From Diplonema papillatum (Eukaryota > Euglenozoa > Diplonemea > Diplonemida > Diplonemidae): 64,000 nt of DNA. Positions 41,301 to 52,700 of this stretch are shown piece by piece. The position numbers and the translations under genes were made by a program. Every line of letters begins with the position of its first letter. Within the stretch, counting starts at the first letter, position 1. Location: the NCBI GenBank assembly GCA_030068145.1, contig JAPJBO010000457.1, forward strand, positions 1-64,000, in the 5' to 3' direction. The notes under the pieces are model-generated. The model had not been told where the DNA came from. It searched no databases and worked only from the letters and a program-made list of their open reading frames with translations.

Positions 41301-44300
41301 CGATGGAGTCAGCATCTGCAGTTGACAACCGCCAGCTCCATTCGATGCGTTGCAGGGAGGGAGTTTTTGCAGGATACGCAGCGTTGTGCTGTCGCAAGAC
41401 GAAAGACATCACAGCAGAGGAAGCAGGGAGGCTCATTCGGTATCTTGTTCGCCTGAGGCTATCGGCATCATTCGCGGATGGCGATGCTTCGAAGTTGGCC
41501 TCCGTGGATGCGGAGTGTCTTCACAACATGGCTCAGGCAATCCCGCATGTCACACACATCCTTGGGAATCGGCATCTTACAAAGGCACTGAAAGAAGCGT
41601 ACCCAAAAGCCCCGAGTGACCTGACGTGGAAGCATCACGGGACTGTGTTCGTCGCACAGAATCCAGACTCGGGCATTTTGTATGCCATCAACGTCCACAG
41701 CGGTCACGTTCTTGTTGACGGGTTCCCGTTGCACTCGCTGCCGGCTGAGGTACTCCAGTCGATTCTTTACACGCGGACGTTTGGAAACAAAGACTTTGAG
41801 GTCGTGCGCGAGGGAAACTGCTGGCGTACCCCCCGTCCTTACGAAGGGTTCTCGTACGCATTTTCGTTGATGGAAGGGGGAGTGAGCATCGTCGAGACTG
41901 ACGAGAATCTTCAAACGGACCTCGAGCTTGCCGATCCCAACTCGCCGGGATTCGTAGAGATTCCAATACGCTTCCGCGAGATGTGTTCCTTCTGGGTGGC
42001 GCGTGAGGTCCACACAGTCGTCGTTAGAGGAAAATACTACCGGGACAGAGCCATCTGCCTTATAATGACTGGAGTCACCTCTGCCACCGCAACTGTGAAC
42101 ACGGTCCCAAGAGAACGAAGCCTGCAGAGCTGGATTGAGCTCTCCGCAATGAAGCGTGAACTCGGCCGGCTAGTGCTACCACAGTCTGATGTCGTCAGGA
42201 GTCTCGGGAGCCATTTCCTCGGCAGAATCGACGACCCGGCCTTTGTGTACCTTGAGATTGTATACGGGATGAAATCGGAAACGCCCGTACTAAGGTGGTC
42301 TTTGCGACGGCTCGAGATGCAGTTCGAGTTGCGAGAAGACGGATGTATTGTATCATTAGATCGAACAGGTTACAAACTTGCTTCGTGTCAGCAGCTACCA
42401 GAAGTGATCAGTCGCTTCACGAACTACATTGTTCTTGAGCGAAGTGATCCCAGTGCAGAACGAGAGACTGTGCTAATCGTGCCGGATGGCGATGTGAAGC
42501 GAACTCCTTCGGGAACTGCGCACTTGAATCTTCCTCCTGAGGCAACCGCACCGTTGCAATCATTTGCGTACAGTCTACACCCACGCCTCCACGTGCTGCG
42601 AGCGGAGTCCACCAGGAGTAGATTGCACCTGGCCGCGATTCTCGCAGCCAGGGGCACATTGCTTCCAGATGACATCAACGGGAAGTCAGGAGCTCTCGTT
42701 GCACTCGACCTTGTCCGGCAGTGCCTCAGATGGAGTCCGCTGTCTGATCCAGAGCGTGACAAACTGGCCGAAGTGTCGACCTATACAGCGGGGTTCCCCG
42801 TTCTGGGAGTCTCGTGCTCTATCTTGGCGAGAGAGTCGGCGAGACTCAGTGTTCTCTACACTGATGGAGGCCCTACCATCCCCATTCATGACCATTGCGT
42901 GGACGAGTACAAGTTTCAGCTTGCCCGAGGGCTTCAGCGCTGCGGGGTGTCTCGTCTCGAGGAAGAGGAACATTTCATCGGCGCCCGCTTCAAGCTACCC
43001 GTAGTGCATTCAATTTGCAGGGAAGCGGTTATCAATTCTGACGCCGAACAGGCAACTTTTCACTCGGTCAGGGATGCTCTTGAAGACGCCGTCACCATCG
43101 GCAGCTGCAAAAAACGTCGGCAGAAATTTCCTCTGAAAACCTGCTTTGGGGCAGGCGACATCCTGGCCCAACAAGTGCTAAACGAGCTGCAAGATAGCTG
43201 GAAGGCGAATCAGCAAGCCGAATCTGCCAGTCTGACCAAGTCTGTCGCGAGTACTACCGAGCAGCTCTTGCAACTGCAGGAAAAGACAAGCGGCGCCTCT
43301 GCAAAGCTCTTGTGTCACCTGGTCGAAGTATTTGAGTCACAGTTCCTGGCTGTCGACCATCCCTACGAGCAAACCCCTGGCAGCGGCGCGGAGCTGCGCT
43401 TGAAACGCCGAAGCCTGACCGCCCAGTACGCTGCCAACCAGCGTAGCAAGATCTCGCCATCGGAGTTCATTGAACTGCTGTGGAGTGACGCTGTCCTCGA
43501 CGACCTGCTGCCGCTCTTCACGGAACCCGTGAAGAAGGCTTTCCGGAGGGCGGCATTCTTACTTGTGCAGTTGTGGGTCATGGAAGACAAAATCAACCAC
43601 CTCGAGAACTTGTTGTCTGATCCGGACCAAGTTCAGAAGCCGGAAGATCTCTCGTGGAGCATCGTGCAGGAGTTCGCCCGCCGATCGTGGGATGTGAAGA
43701 AGTACCCACGGTGGCTTGGATTTGAAGCTGTGAGCAGGATCCGAATCAGACCGGAACAGGCAAGTCTAGCAGAGACCTTGATTCACGGCAGCCCGGGGGG
43801 CATCATGCAATTAAACATGGGTCTCGGTAAGACTAGAGTTGTCTTGCCTATTGTACTGCTGCATTTGACGCAGGAAAAGGCACAGATGGTGCGTGTCTTT
43901 TTCCTGACACCGCTTCTGCGGGAAGGGCTTGATTTCATGCGTCGCACGCTCACTGCGAGCCTCTTTCGGATCCCAGTTCTCGAGCTGCCATTCGAGAGGA
44001 CCACCCAGGTGAATGCAACGATGTTGCGATCTTACCGCCTGGCCCTCGAAAGGTGTAGAGACCTTCACGGTTTCGTGGCCGTCACGCCGGAGTTTGTGCT
44101 GTCGCTTGCCCTCAAGAAGCGTGAGGCGCAGCTGCAAGGCGGCGATTTGTACAAGGTGTTCAAAAAGAACACTACCATTGACTACCTTTCAATCTTGGAT
44201 GAAAGCGACGCGCTGCTTCACCCGAAGTACGAACTCGTCTACGCGATGGGGGATGCTGCACCGCTTTCATCTGGGCAGAGCAGGTGGGAGGCAGCTCATG

Positions 44301-46924
44301 CCCTTCTCAGAGTTCTCGCATGCCCGTGCGAAGTGCTTCGTGAGGTATTCACCTCACCGGAGGTTGTCAGTGTTGCAACAAGCTTCCCGTCGGCTGCCTT
44401 CCAGCCCATACGGTTTCTGCGAGGAGAGGCTTTCCAGAAGAACAAAACCCGGATTCGCCTTTCCATGGCGGGACAGCTGTGCTCAGAGCCGCCTCACGAA
44501 CTGAGATGGATGGGAAGTCTGCAGAAGAAGCAAAGGGATCAGCTGCTGGAGGCTATTACCGACGGAAACTGCTCCGTCGATAGCAGTTTACTCGAGGGCT
44601 TGTCAGCAGACCCGGTTCACCAGGAGCATGTGTTAGCGTTACGAGGGCTTCTGGCATACGATGTCCTCTTCAGTGCGTTGGAGAAGAGACATCGTGTCGA
44701 CTATGGGGTCGACAAGTCTCGAAAGCCACCCAGGCAGCTGGCCGTGCCGTTTCGAGGAAGTGACATGCCAGCTGCACGCGCAGAGTTTAACCATGCCGAT
44801 TCCGTAGTTGTTCTGACAACATTAAGCTTCTACTATTCGGGCATCACATGGAACCAGCTTGTGAAGGCTATCACCGCACTCCTTGAACTGTCGCTCACGG
44901 CAGCCGAGCTTTACTACCATCGGTGGCTGAAGACAATGAACCAGCAACTCGACGAAGACGAGGTGAAGCGGATCGACAATGTGAGCAAGCTGGATGTTAC
45001 ATCGAACGTGCAGCAAGCGATCCTGGAGAAGGCGTTCTGCTTTTCACCAGAAGCGATCAATTTCTGGCTGGGGGTGTGCGTGTTTCCATCCGAAATATCA
45101 GAGTTTCCCAACCGCTTGAAGCAATCAGCTTGGGACCTCGCAAGTGGGCCCACCATCGGGTTTTCCGGCACGAATGACTTCCACCGAATGCTCCCGCTGA
45201 CGGTCAGGCAGGTGCTTGACAATAAGATGCGTACCTTTGCGACGAATGGACACATGCTTGATGTCATCCTCAAGTCGTCGGAAGTCGTGCTGCTTCCACC
45301 GCCGGGCAAGATGCCACTGTGGGAGAAGGTTCTTGAATGTGCAGTTGCTCAGAGCGAAGGTGGCGTCCGTGCTCTGGTGGACACCGGTGCGTTGCTCTCA
45401 GGGGTATCGAACGAGAACGCGGCGAAGTATCTTAACAAGCACCTGAACGCATCCTTCCTCGCTGTTCTGTACAGCGACTCGCACTGTTGGCAGGTGTTGG
45501 AAAGGAATGGTCGGTGCCTTCCGCTCGGGTCGTCGCCTGTTCACGAGCGTGATTCGTTCGTCATTTTCGACGAGGCACACTGCCGTGGCGCTGACATGCG
45601 GATGCAGCGAACGGCAGTAGGTCTCATCACACTGGGACCGCAACTGTGCAAAGACAAGTTCATGCAAGGTGCCGGCCGCATGCGAGCCCTTGGGGCCGGT
45701 CAGCGTCTTGAGATCCTCGTTGTTGAGGAAATTTCCCACGGCATCAAAGGAAAGAGGAACGCCCTCGCCAGCTCCTCGATGCAGAGCTCGGCAACTTCTG
45801 TCGCACGGGACATCACAGTCAACGACATCCTTCTGTGGCTTGTCCTCAACACGCTTGAAGGCAACCGACTACTACTTCCACATTGGACGGGAAACGGCGC
45901 CCATTTCATTCTCGGCCGTGAAGACGGTGGTGCGCCACTTGAGGATGACGGTCCTCCTCTCGAAACGCTGTACTGCGGAAGATGCTCCGACAAGAAGCTG
46001 ATCGCAGCGGATCAAGAAGCGCGTCTTGCAAAGTTGGAACTGGGAAAGGATCTTTTGAAGAGAGTGGCCATTTGTACCGGGACGGGGACCAACCTCCTCA
46101 CGCAACAGTTGCATGACGAGGAGTGCGAGAGAGAGACAGAACACGAGAGAGAAATAGAGGAAGAGAAGGAAGAGGAGGTGCCTGAGTTGACACCGAACGC
46201 AGAGAAGTGGTGGGATGCATCCCCCCTTCGCTGTGCTCAAGACGTCGACGGTGTGAAGCGGGCCATACTTCCCGGCGTCTATTCACTCGTGGGCATAGTA
46301 TCGACGGCGTTTTCCAGCTCCAAGTTCCTGACCCAGTACATCAACATGTCCACGTCACAGGTGTGGGTCACGAGCAACTTTTTGCATGCTGTGAATGGCA
46401 CGCACATCGATCAGTACCTTCGGCTGGCAGACGCAATACTCGTCGTTCCGACCTACAAAAGCAGCCCCGAATCCGCACTCTTTGTGCTTTCAGACTTTGA
46501 AGCTGAGCGTGTTCTGCAGCTTCTCCATGCACACCCAGGTGCGGCATGCGCGGTCACGTTGGTGAACTGGTGTTTCCTACGCACATCTGAAGGAACGAAA
46601 GCGATTGAACTGGCGACTCAACCTGCACCGGCGCCTCGCACGCACGCGCAGCTAGCCGCCCTGCAGCTGTTTGTAGGGGAGACGAAGTATTGCTGGCGCA
46701 AGCAGGAAACCGGCAGAATGTCTTCCCTCGGGAAGCTTCTTCGTCCGAACTGCACGAAGGCAGTACTCGAGCTTCTGCGCATGCGCCAAACGCAGGCGCA
46801 GTATGATATGTCGGATCTTCAGTCTGTGATCGAGCAGTTGAACATTGCACACGCAAGAGACAATTCGGAAGAAGCTTCGCAGTCGCATACCGCCAGGCAA
46901 CGTGTCTCGATGCCGGTACCCTAG
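38387..46924 (+). CDS. Giant DUF3638/DUF3645 protein, copy 1 (2845 aa)
   Basis: Intronless gene for a very large P-loop protein. I start it at the Kozak-like ACCATGG (38387); the frame is open 55 codons further up, but the paralogue aligns from this Met. The first about 1750 residues are unfamiliar, with a helical Lys/Glu/Arg segment near 565-610. The DUF3638 region follows: MQLNMGLGKTRVVLPIV with Walker A GLGKT (1812-1816), VAVTPEFVLSL near 1896, and ILDESDALLHPKYELVYAMG (Asp1938-Asp1941). Further on comes the DUF3645 core, FDEAHCRGADMRMQRTAVGL (Asp2395-His2398), TLGPQLCKDKFMQGAGRMRA. An acidic Glu/Arg stretch lies near 2580-2600. These modules occur together in huge fungal, oomycete and protist proteins of unknown role that databases group loosely with ubiquitin thioesterases; I see no OTU-type catalytic Cys motif. 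No signal peptide or obvious membrane anchors. The final about 15 residues differ wholly from copy 2. Confidence 0.85.
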   Translation: MAGQAAGDAALVLTNELRVAPPDFQFRDAVNLLKRFCQSKQTQTATSFSLVSASMHQPLRVSLSAECLQRVVLWVDRVFEVLPRFACALVRSPSTSDEVDDVVNVGVLALEAWTHQVRSYFNLHGTERATGAECTSSIILSCGSVSSELFIEFCNEFHTLATATENNVMKLSFTPGVVAGLVEQAIEVVTAQATGNPKVTDALSQTRTGFTDAKHLAAQGGAMAWAFAREAARHALTEEPGDYLVAQSRSDLETVLLQVEMCAWVLERHVTAIELQKHLDVADLDVAAGLLRRIAADCSGLSSQGLSVEGVDACCLGIKERLDSLQCLHWDAEANEYQLPELVSVAQSPEDHVRPPVIQLAPLAADRPAVSVRDAAIVAQRCKNVMLSDATDFATLNTWKSRVSLSQDSELLILATAERVFWSKCTSCLEARGALPLSEIDEMSRAQTWYRSVSHGVLSCESTFSSQGLSIGVAYLRSKEMLVVWAAACLTHWACETNEGPWNGGLELCRLPIAAEELQHLVLRSAAEVNAMKMVASYIEGCSRRTGGGIFDSRTIKTLANYVVNRDNDLRQLREAILSADQTRVQRHWDTIKGRKMQLETLRAELAEEESKSDIYDFTRCTTVNSLRRRIAHLDRPPAPICMCLPSETSEANVVVFFLSCPAPLAQSFSLLFEAQDMLLPRKPESLTTSGFTLSLFQAPCKNNGLPWSDYVNTQRSGGSTATRDDVFLSWSRSDERPRSWGPSTVSLYSSPNDGVWWPDNCSKRLCWVEGRDPFFGSAKQRMTAEVYTEALPEGIFKPLQWAMYVSSGDDKAKDLTRSNKWIADQTRLRQASGFDKKALQAFTCLRAGPRQQHRRVCALLREDSLCLTNKAVRTLLRQAMHAVGPLTSDLNLVWHLDSEVHGLRDVLMRVVAEKVDTLRDLMREADAALIISDLCSYITEWEAGPDAHKLAESAEEMCWSWAVSARNDREAMESASAVDNRQLHSMRCREGVFAGYAALCCRKTKDITAEEAGRLIRYLVRLRLSASFADGDASKLASVDAECLHNMAQAIPHVTHILGNRHLTKALKEAYPKAPSDLTWKHHGTVFVAQNPDSGILYAINVHSGHVLVDGFPLHSLPAEVLQSILYTRTFGNKDFEVVREGNCWRTPRPYEGFSYAFSLMEGGVSIVETDENLQTDLELADPNSPGFVEIPIRFREMCSFWVAREVHTVVVRGKYYRDRAICLIMTGVTSATATVNTVPRERSLQSWIELSAMKRELGRLVLPQSDVVRSLGSHFLGRIDDPAFVYLEIVYGMKSETPVLRWSLRRLEMQFELREDGCIVSLDRTGYKLASCQQLPEVISRFTNYIVLERSDPSAERETVLIVPDGDVKRTPSGTAHLNLPPEATAPLQSFAYSLHPRLHVLRAESTRSRLHLAAILAARGTLLPDDINGKSGALVALDLVRQCLRWSPLSDPERDKLAEVSTYTAGFPVLGVSCSILARESARLSVLYTDGGPTIPIHDHCVDEYKFQLARGLQRCGVSRLEEEEHFIGARFKLPVVHSICREAVINSDAEQATFHSVRDALEDAVTIGSCKKRRQKFPLKTCFGAGDILAQQVLNELQDSWKANQQAESASLTKSVASTTEQLLQLQEKTSGASAKLLCHLVEVFESQFLAVDHPYEQTPGSGAELRLKRRSLTAQYAANQRSKISPSEFIELLWSDAVLDDLLPLFTEPVKKAFRRAAFLLVQLWVMEDKINHLENLLSDPDQVQKPEDLSWSIVQEFARRSWDVKKYPRWLGFEAVSRIRIRPEQASLAETLIHGSPGGIMQLNMGLGKTRVVLPIVLLHLTQEKAQMVRVFFLTPLLREGLDFMRRTLTASLFRIPVLELPFERTTQVNATMLRSYRLALERCRDLHGFVAVTPEFVLSLALKKREAQLQGGDLYKVFKKNTTIDYLSILDESDALLHPKYELVYAMGDAAPLSSGQSRWEAAHALLRVLACPCEVLREVFTSPEVVSVATSFPSAAFQPIRFLRGEAFQKNKTRIRLSMAGQLCSEPPHELRWMGSLQKKQRDQLLEAITDGNCSVDSSLLEGLSADPVHQEHVLALRGLLAYDVLFSALEKRHRVDYGVDKSRKPPRQLAVPFRGSDMPAARAEFNHADSVVVLTTLSFYYSGITWNQLVKAITALLELSLTAAELYYHRWLKTMNQQLDEDEVKRIDNVSKLDVTSNVQQAILEKAFCFSPEAINFWLGVCVFPSEISEFPNRLKQSAWDLASGPTIGFSGTNDFHRMLPLTVRQVLDNKMRTFATNGHMLDVILKSSEVVLLPPPGKMPLWEKVLECAVAQSEGGVRALVDTGALLSGVSNENAAKYLNKHLNASFLAVLYSDSHCWQVLERNGRCLPLGSSPVHERDSFVIFDEAHCRGADMRMQRTAVGLITLGPQLCKDKFMQGAGRMRALGAGQRLEILVVEEISHGIKGKRNALASSSMQSSATSVARDITVNDILLWLVLNTLEGNRLLLPHWTGNGAHFILGREDGGAPLEDDGPPLETLYCGRCSDKKLIAADQEARLAKLELGKDLLKRVAICTGTGTNLLTQQLHDEECERETEHEREIEEEKEEEVPELTPNAEKWWDASPLRCAQDVDGVKRAILPGVYSLVGIVSTAFSSSKFLTQYINMSTSQVWVTSNFLHAVNGTHIDQYLRLADAILVVPTYKSSPESALFVLSDFEAERVLQLLHAHPGAACAVTLVNWCFLRTSEGTKAIELATQPAPAPRTHAQLAALQLFVGETKYCWRKQETGRMSSLGKLLRPNCTKAVLELLRMRQTQAQYDMSDLQSVIEQLNIAHARDNSEEASQSHTARQRVSMPVP

Positions 46925-47040
46925 CAGTATTCTGGTTGACATCAGTCCCAATACTTGCAGTACCACCATGCGGTTACGTAATCGACATGCCAAGAAGCAC
47001 CACTCATTTTACCAACCCCGGGTAGTTATTGGTTGTGCAA
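46880..47040. repeat. Dispersed repeat forming the end of giant gene 1
   Basis: From about CAACGTGTCTCGATGCCGGT (46898) through CCACCATGCGGTT (about 46964), the sequence resembles the inverse of 59345-59475 (CACCGGCACCGAGACACGCT, CAACCGTATGGTGG). The homology starts where copy 1 departs from copy 2, which suggests the last codons and 3' flank of copy 1 came from this repeat. Confidence 0.45.
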
Positions 47041-49780
47041 GCCCTTGTGCTTGTTCTATTCAGAGCGCATGAGACTGCATATCCAAACCCATGCACTGAT
47101 TGACTCGAATGTTCTTCCTACCTCCGCTCTTCGGCAGCTCACAGATCCAGCAGTTGACGCCTCCTGCGCTTTAGGTTTCACCATTCTACCCGACTTGAAT
47201 TTGTTTTAAAGCTACTTAGCACGGTTCCAGAAGTGCTGGTACGCAGAAAGAAGAAGAGATTGATACACGCCAGAAGAGAACCCGCCTTATTGAGGGCGGA
47301 AGAAGAAACGTAGCCCTTCTCAAGTTCTTCGTAGGCATGGCGGCCTGCCCTTCTTGAGATGGACACACCTAGCCCGTGAGAAAGTCTAATCTAAGTGTGG
47401 TTCATGTCCTCAATGGATCTCAATTCTCTACGGGACTTCGCTCGAGTGTATGCCGATCGATGATTGTAGGCGTCCGCCAAATAAACCCAACGCATAGCGA
47501 TCTCTGGGTACGCCTGCACCGAGTCATCAGAATGTGGAATACGGAACCGCGTGTTCAGAAGTGCTACGAAGCTGAAAGAAGAACGAAAGTAGCTCGAAAC
47601 ATCGTACAAAACCCCCGGAAACGGATAAACTACGGATCCGAAGACCGTAACCCCACGAAGGAGCTGCCGTCTTCCCATCATCGGACAAGCAAAGCGACAA
47701 CAAGAGTAGTGGTATTTCGTTGTTGCGGCCTCTGTCAAGTCCGTTCCCTTGACTGCTGTTTCGCCAGATGTAGTAGGTAGGGACAGAAGGAATATCATTG
47801 GTCCATTCACGCGTCTTTAATTAGAAGACGAGGCATGCGACTACCTTGAGAGAGTCACAGTTACTCCCGTGATCCACGTCGCGACAAACACGAATCTACT
47901 ACCGGGGCTACGTGGACTGGCTTAAACTCGACCCTCCGTAGCGGCTCCTCGTCGAATCCGCTCGATGGGAACGCGGAAAGGATGGTTCTGGTTAGACTCG
48001 TTCCCAGCTCTCGCAGCCGCCGCGGGTCACCCCGCGGCGAAAGTCGGTTCGTTGGCGTGCCAATGAATTTTCCAACAATAACCCGAAGCAACACGTCTAG
48101 TGCTCCAGAAAAAATTCTGCCAGGCCGAGGGCGGAAGTAACCGTAGTTTTACCCACCTCGAAATCGTAGTCTTATCGATTCCGTGCCCTGCTTCGAAATG
48201 GACCATGCCGAAGGTTTCCGGCTCTGATGGAGGGTTGTGTGGTATGAGCCACAGTCTACACATGAGTGCTCCATCGTAACCTCATGATTATCCACAGTAT
48301 CAGTCGATACCGTAGTAGCGAGACGACCCCATCCGGCAAACCATCAGAAGTGCCGGCGTTTTGCTGCCTGGGGGCACGCTGCATCCTTGTGAGTGGGTTC
48401 AGCTTCCCCTTCCGGCATCAGTCAATACTTCGCACCGTGCCCTTTTGGAAGGAACGACAGCTGGCGGTGTGAGCGACAACCGTATCCGGCAAAGCATCGC
48501 AAGTGTTGGTGCTCACCTGTGCTTAACTCAACGCAGCTGGTGCCAGGCCACACTGTGCCTGTGCTGTCCCTCGCTGCTGCACCTCTTTGCGAATGAGCGT
48601 CAGCAAGTATTCAGCAAGTTTTCCTTCCCTCCGGTAGTTCAACGTTGTTGTGCCTAACCTTGGTTAAGACGCACGAAACCTGAGACAATGTATACCGGTT
48701 CTTACCGGTGTTGTTCCTGGTTCTTGCCGGGTTCAGTTTGATTTGTGCCGAGTTCTTAATTTAGTGAAAGGGTACAGGTCACCCCTAGACAAGATCCGGT
48801 TGCACATTTCTTCACACGCCGCTCACCCCCTTCACCAACCCCCATAATCTTCCGCCCTCTCGTTCATTACACTGCCTCTCTATTTTCGGTGCCCAGCCCG
48901 AATACAAATTGAAACGTTTTGCCACCTCGCCCTTTCTCCGCTCCTTCGCATGGTGCAACAAAGAGTATCGCGTGGAACGCAGGAGAGATGGACCATTCCA
49001 TGGGGGCCGAACACAGCGCGGTAGGAGTTTTTCAGCGCCGCGTTGGAATGCCTTCAACGAGCAGTAAGAGACGGCTATCGAGCGGACAGAACCAGTTGCA
49101 CCGGTCACAGCGGCGGCAAAAGTTCGAAATCCCGGAACTGGCCAAAATACAGCTGCCGGGAGGCTTCGCTGGTCAGAGCTATCAAGCGGAACCCCCATCG
49201 CACTCTCACACACACACACACGGGGGTAGCAGTCGTCAGCATTGCAGAATGCTCGGCGACAAGTGATTCGCGCCACTTCCTCGTGCGAGCGAGTCTCGGA
49301 ACAGGACTCAAAACTGTGACCCAGGTGACGACTGCCGACCATGACGGGCACCAGGAGTTTGGAACAGCTAGTCAGGCCAAGCTCATTGCACAGAGAGAGC
49401 TTGCCACATCCTCGGGTGAGATGTGCCGCCTGTGTAAAGACATTCAGCTGTTGCACGGGGCCGAAAACCCGTGCAGCTAGCACCGCAAGATGAAAACAGA
49501 AGCCTTGAGCCGAGTGCCGGATGGAGAAGCTGGCAGCCTCCCACGCTCTATCCGTCCCCCGAGGGATCCCGCCCCACCCACCCTTCGGAGAGGAGTCACA
49601 GGACCCAAAACAGCGTGTCGGAAACTCAAAGCCGACTGGCGAAAGTGGCAAGTGGGGTATACTTCGCTTCAGACGTTACCCACTCAAAGCCCTGAACTTA
49701 AACACACACCCACACACACAGCACCCCAAGCAAGCCGCTCGTCAGGTAAAACTTATGAACAAAAAATCCGTGCTTCCACC
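46925..49780. other. Intergenic between the giant genes (2.86 kb)
   Basis: No gene recognised on either strand. The 279-codon minus frame at 48812-49651 has no recognisable domain and overlaps the leader of copy 2. About 48150-48240 (AGGTTTCCGGCTCTGATGGA) resembles 59670-59730 (AGGTTTCCGGCTCCGACGGA), and 48840-48960 resembles 60490-60580 (CCTTTCTCC, TTCGCATGGTG), so at least two dispersed repeats are shared with the region after copy 2. Confidence 0.5.
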
Positions 49781-52700
49781 ATGGCTGGCCAGGCTGCAGG
49801 CGACGCCGCATTGCTACTCGCCAATGAGCTCCGGGCCGCGCCTCCCGAATTCGAGTTTGAAGATGCGGTCAACCTTCTGAAGCGTTTCTGCCAGGCGAAG
49901 CAGGCGCAAGCCGCCAGGAGCTTCAGTTTGGTATCCGCGAGCGCGCATCAACCCCTACGAATCTCTCTCTCATCAGAGTGTCTGCAGCGTGTGGTCCTGT
50001 GGGCGGACCGCGTGTTCGAGGTTCTCCCTCGCTTTGCGTGCGCGCTGGTGCGGTCGCCCGTGTCCCCATTTGATGGAGCCGACGACGTGGTGACCGTAGA
50101 GGTTTTGGCGCTCGAAGCATGGACGCATCAAGTGCGCTCTTACTTCGTCGAGGATGGAACGGAGCGGGTTACTGGCGCCGAGTGCACGGGTTCGATCGTC
50201 CTATCGTGCGGTTCTATGGCCTCGGAGGTGTTCGCGGAGTTCTGCACCGAGTTTCATAAGCTTCTTGCAGCGGCGACTACGAAGATGAAGTTGCCTTTCA
50301 CCCCTGGTGTCGTTGCAGGGGTCGTCAAGCAAGCCGTACGAGTCGTTACAGAGCGGGCGGCAGGCGACCCCGAGGCCTCCGAACCCGCTTTTATCCACGC
50401 CCGAACCGGCTTCACCGACGCGAAGCACCTGGCCGCCCAGGAGGGCGCCATGGCGCGGGCTTTCCTGCGCGAGGTTGCGCGCCACGCGCTTACCGAAGAG
50501 CCCGGCGACTTCTCGGTCGCCCAGTCCCGGTCCGATTTGGGGACGGGGCTCTTGCAGGTGGAGATGTGCGCGTGGGTGCTGGAGCGCCACGTCGCTGAAA
50601 TCGAACTCGAGGAGCAAGTTGATGTCGCAGATCTCGACGTCGCCGCAGGTCTTCTAAGACGGATAGCTGCAGATTGCAGCGGCCTCTCTTCTCAGGGCCT
50701 CTCCGTCGAGGGCGTGGACGCATGCTGCTTGAGCATAAAAGAGCGTCTCGACAGTCTGCAGCGCCTTCATTGGGATGAGGAGGCTAACGAGTACCAGCTC
50801 CCCGAGCTCGTCTCAGTTGCACAGTCACCCGAGGACCACGTGCGACCTCCAGCCGTTCAACTGACACCACTGTCCGAAGAGTGTCCCGCGGTATCTGTTC
50901 GGAACACGGCAATCGTTGCGCAGCGTTGCGATAACGTCCCCTTGCTCAGCGACGCTGCCGATTTTGCAACGCTCAACGCGTTCAAGTCCCTATTCCCTCT
51001 GTCGAAAGACTCCGAGTTGCTCATCCTTGCCGCTGTGGAGCGGGTCTTCTGGTCGAAGTGCACTTCGTGCCTCGAAGCTCGCGGCGCCCTGCCGCTATCT
51101 GAGATAGATGAAATGTCCAGAGCGCAGACGTGGTACCGCAGCGTCTTGCACGGTGTCCTAAGCTGCGAGTCAACCTTCAGCTCCCGAGCGTTGTCCATCG
51201 GTGTGGCATACCTACGCAGCAAGGAGATGCTGGTGGTGTGGGCAGCTGCGTGCCTGACGCATCGGGCGTGCGAGGCAAACACCGGACCCTGGAACGGCGG
51301 GCTGGAGCTGTTTCGCCTTCCGATCGCCGCAAAGGAGCTCCAGTACCTTGTGCTGAGGTCAGCAGCTGAGGTCGACGCCATGAAGACGGTGGCGTCGTAC
51401 CTCGAACGGTGTTCATGCCGCACCGGCGGTGCTATCTTTGACAGCAGCGCACTTAAGACACTCGCAACCGGCGTGGTCAAGCGTCATGCCGGACTGCGCC
51501 AGTTATGCCAGGCGATCCGTGCCGCTGACGACTCGCGTGTGCAGAGACGCTGGGACGCTGTCCAGGAACAGAAGAGGCAACTTGAACTGCTTCGAGCCGA
51601 GCTCGCCGAAAAGGAGTGCGAAGCAAACTCCTTCCACAAGTTCCAAAAAGCTGCTCGCCGCCTGGAGAAAAGCATCGCAGAAACGAGGAGGCGCATCGCA
51701 GACCAAGACGTACCCCCGGCACCCGTCTACATGAGTCTTCCTTCAAAGGACGCGGAGGCCAACGTTGTGGTCCTATTCCTATCGTGTCCCGCCCCGCTGG
51801 CACAGTTGTTTTCGCTGCTCTTTGAAGCTCAAGACATGTTGCTGCCGCGCGAGCCGAAGAGTCCGACGACAAACGCGTTCTCTTTGGGTGTGTTCGAGGC
51901 ACCCTGCGGAAACAACGGCACGACGTGGGTGGATTACGTGAACTCCCACAGAGCGAGGTCAGCGCACACCGGCCACGTTTATCTCTCGTGGTCACGTTCG
52001 GACCAGCGACCACGAAGATGGGGCCCGTCAACCGTCAGTTGGTACACCTCAAAGGATGACGGTGTGTGGTGGCCGGACGAGTGCTCGAAGAGACTCTGCT
52101 GGGTTCAAGGACGGGACCCTTTTTTCGGCAGCGCAAAAGAGCGGATGACAGCAGAAGTATACACGGAAGCTCTTCCGCAAGGGATCTTCAAGCCCCTGCA
52201 ATGGGCAATGTACGTTTCGACCAGTGATGAGCTGGACCTGACGAGATCCAATAAGTGGATCGCTGACCAGGCTAGACTACGCCAAGTAAGTGGGTTTGAC
52301 AAGAAGGCATTGCAGGCGTTCACATGCCTGAGAGCTGGCCCCCGACAGCAGCACCGGCGCGTGTGCTCTCTTCTTCGCGAAGACCTGCTGTGTCTCACGA
52401 ACAAAGCTGTCCGCACACTCCTCCGACAGGCGATGCACAACGTCGGACCAGTGACGAGAAAATATCAAGATCTCGTCTGGCACTTCGATTCGGAGTTGCA
52501 CGGCCTCCGCGATGTGCTCATGCGGGTCGTTGCAGAAAAAGTGGATACCTTGCGGGATCTCATGCGGGAAGCAGATTCCGCGTTGATCATTTCGGACCTC
52601 TGCTCTTACATAACCGAGTGGGAAGCCGGGGACGACGCGCAAGAGCTTGCAGAGAGCGCGGAAGAAATGTGCTGGAGCTGGGCTGTTTCCGCACGGAACG

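Noticed and set aside
48812-49651. 279-codon minus-strand frame upstream of giant gene 2
   Set aside because: No recognisable domain and no homologous frame upstream of giant gene 1.
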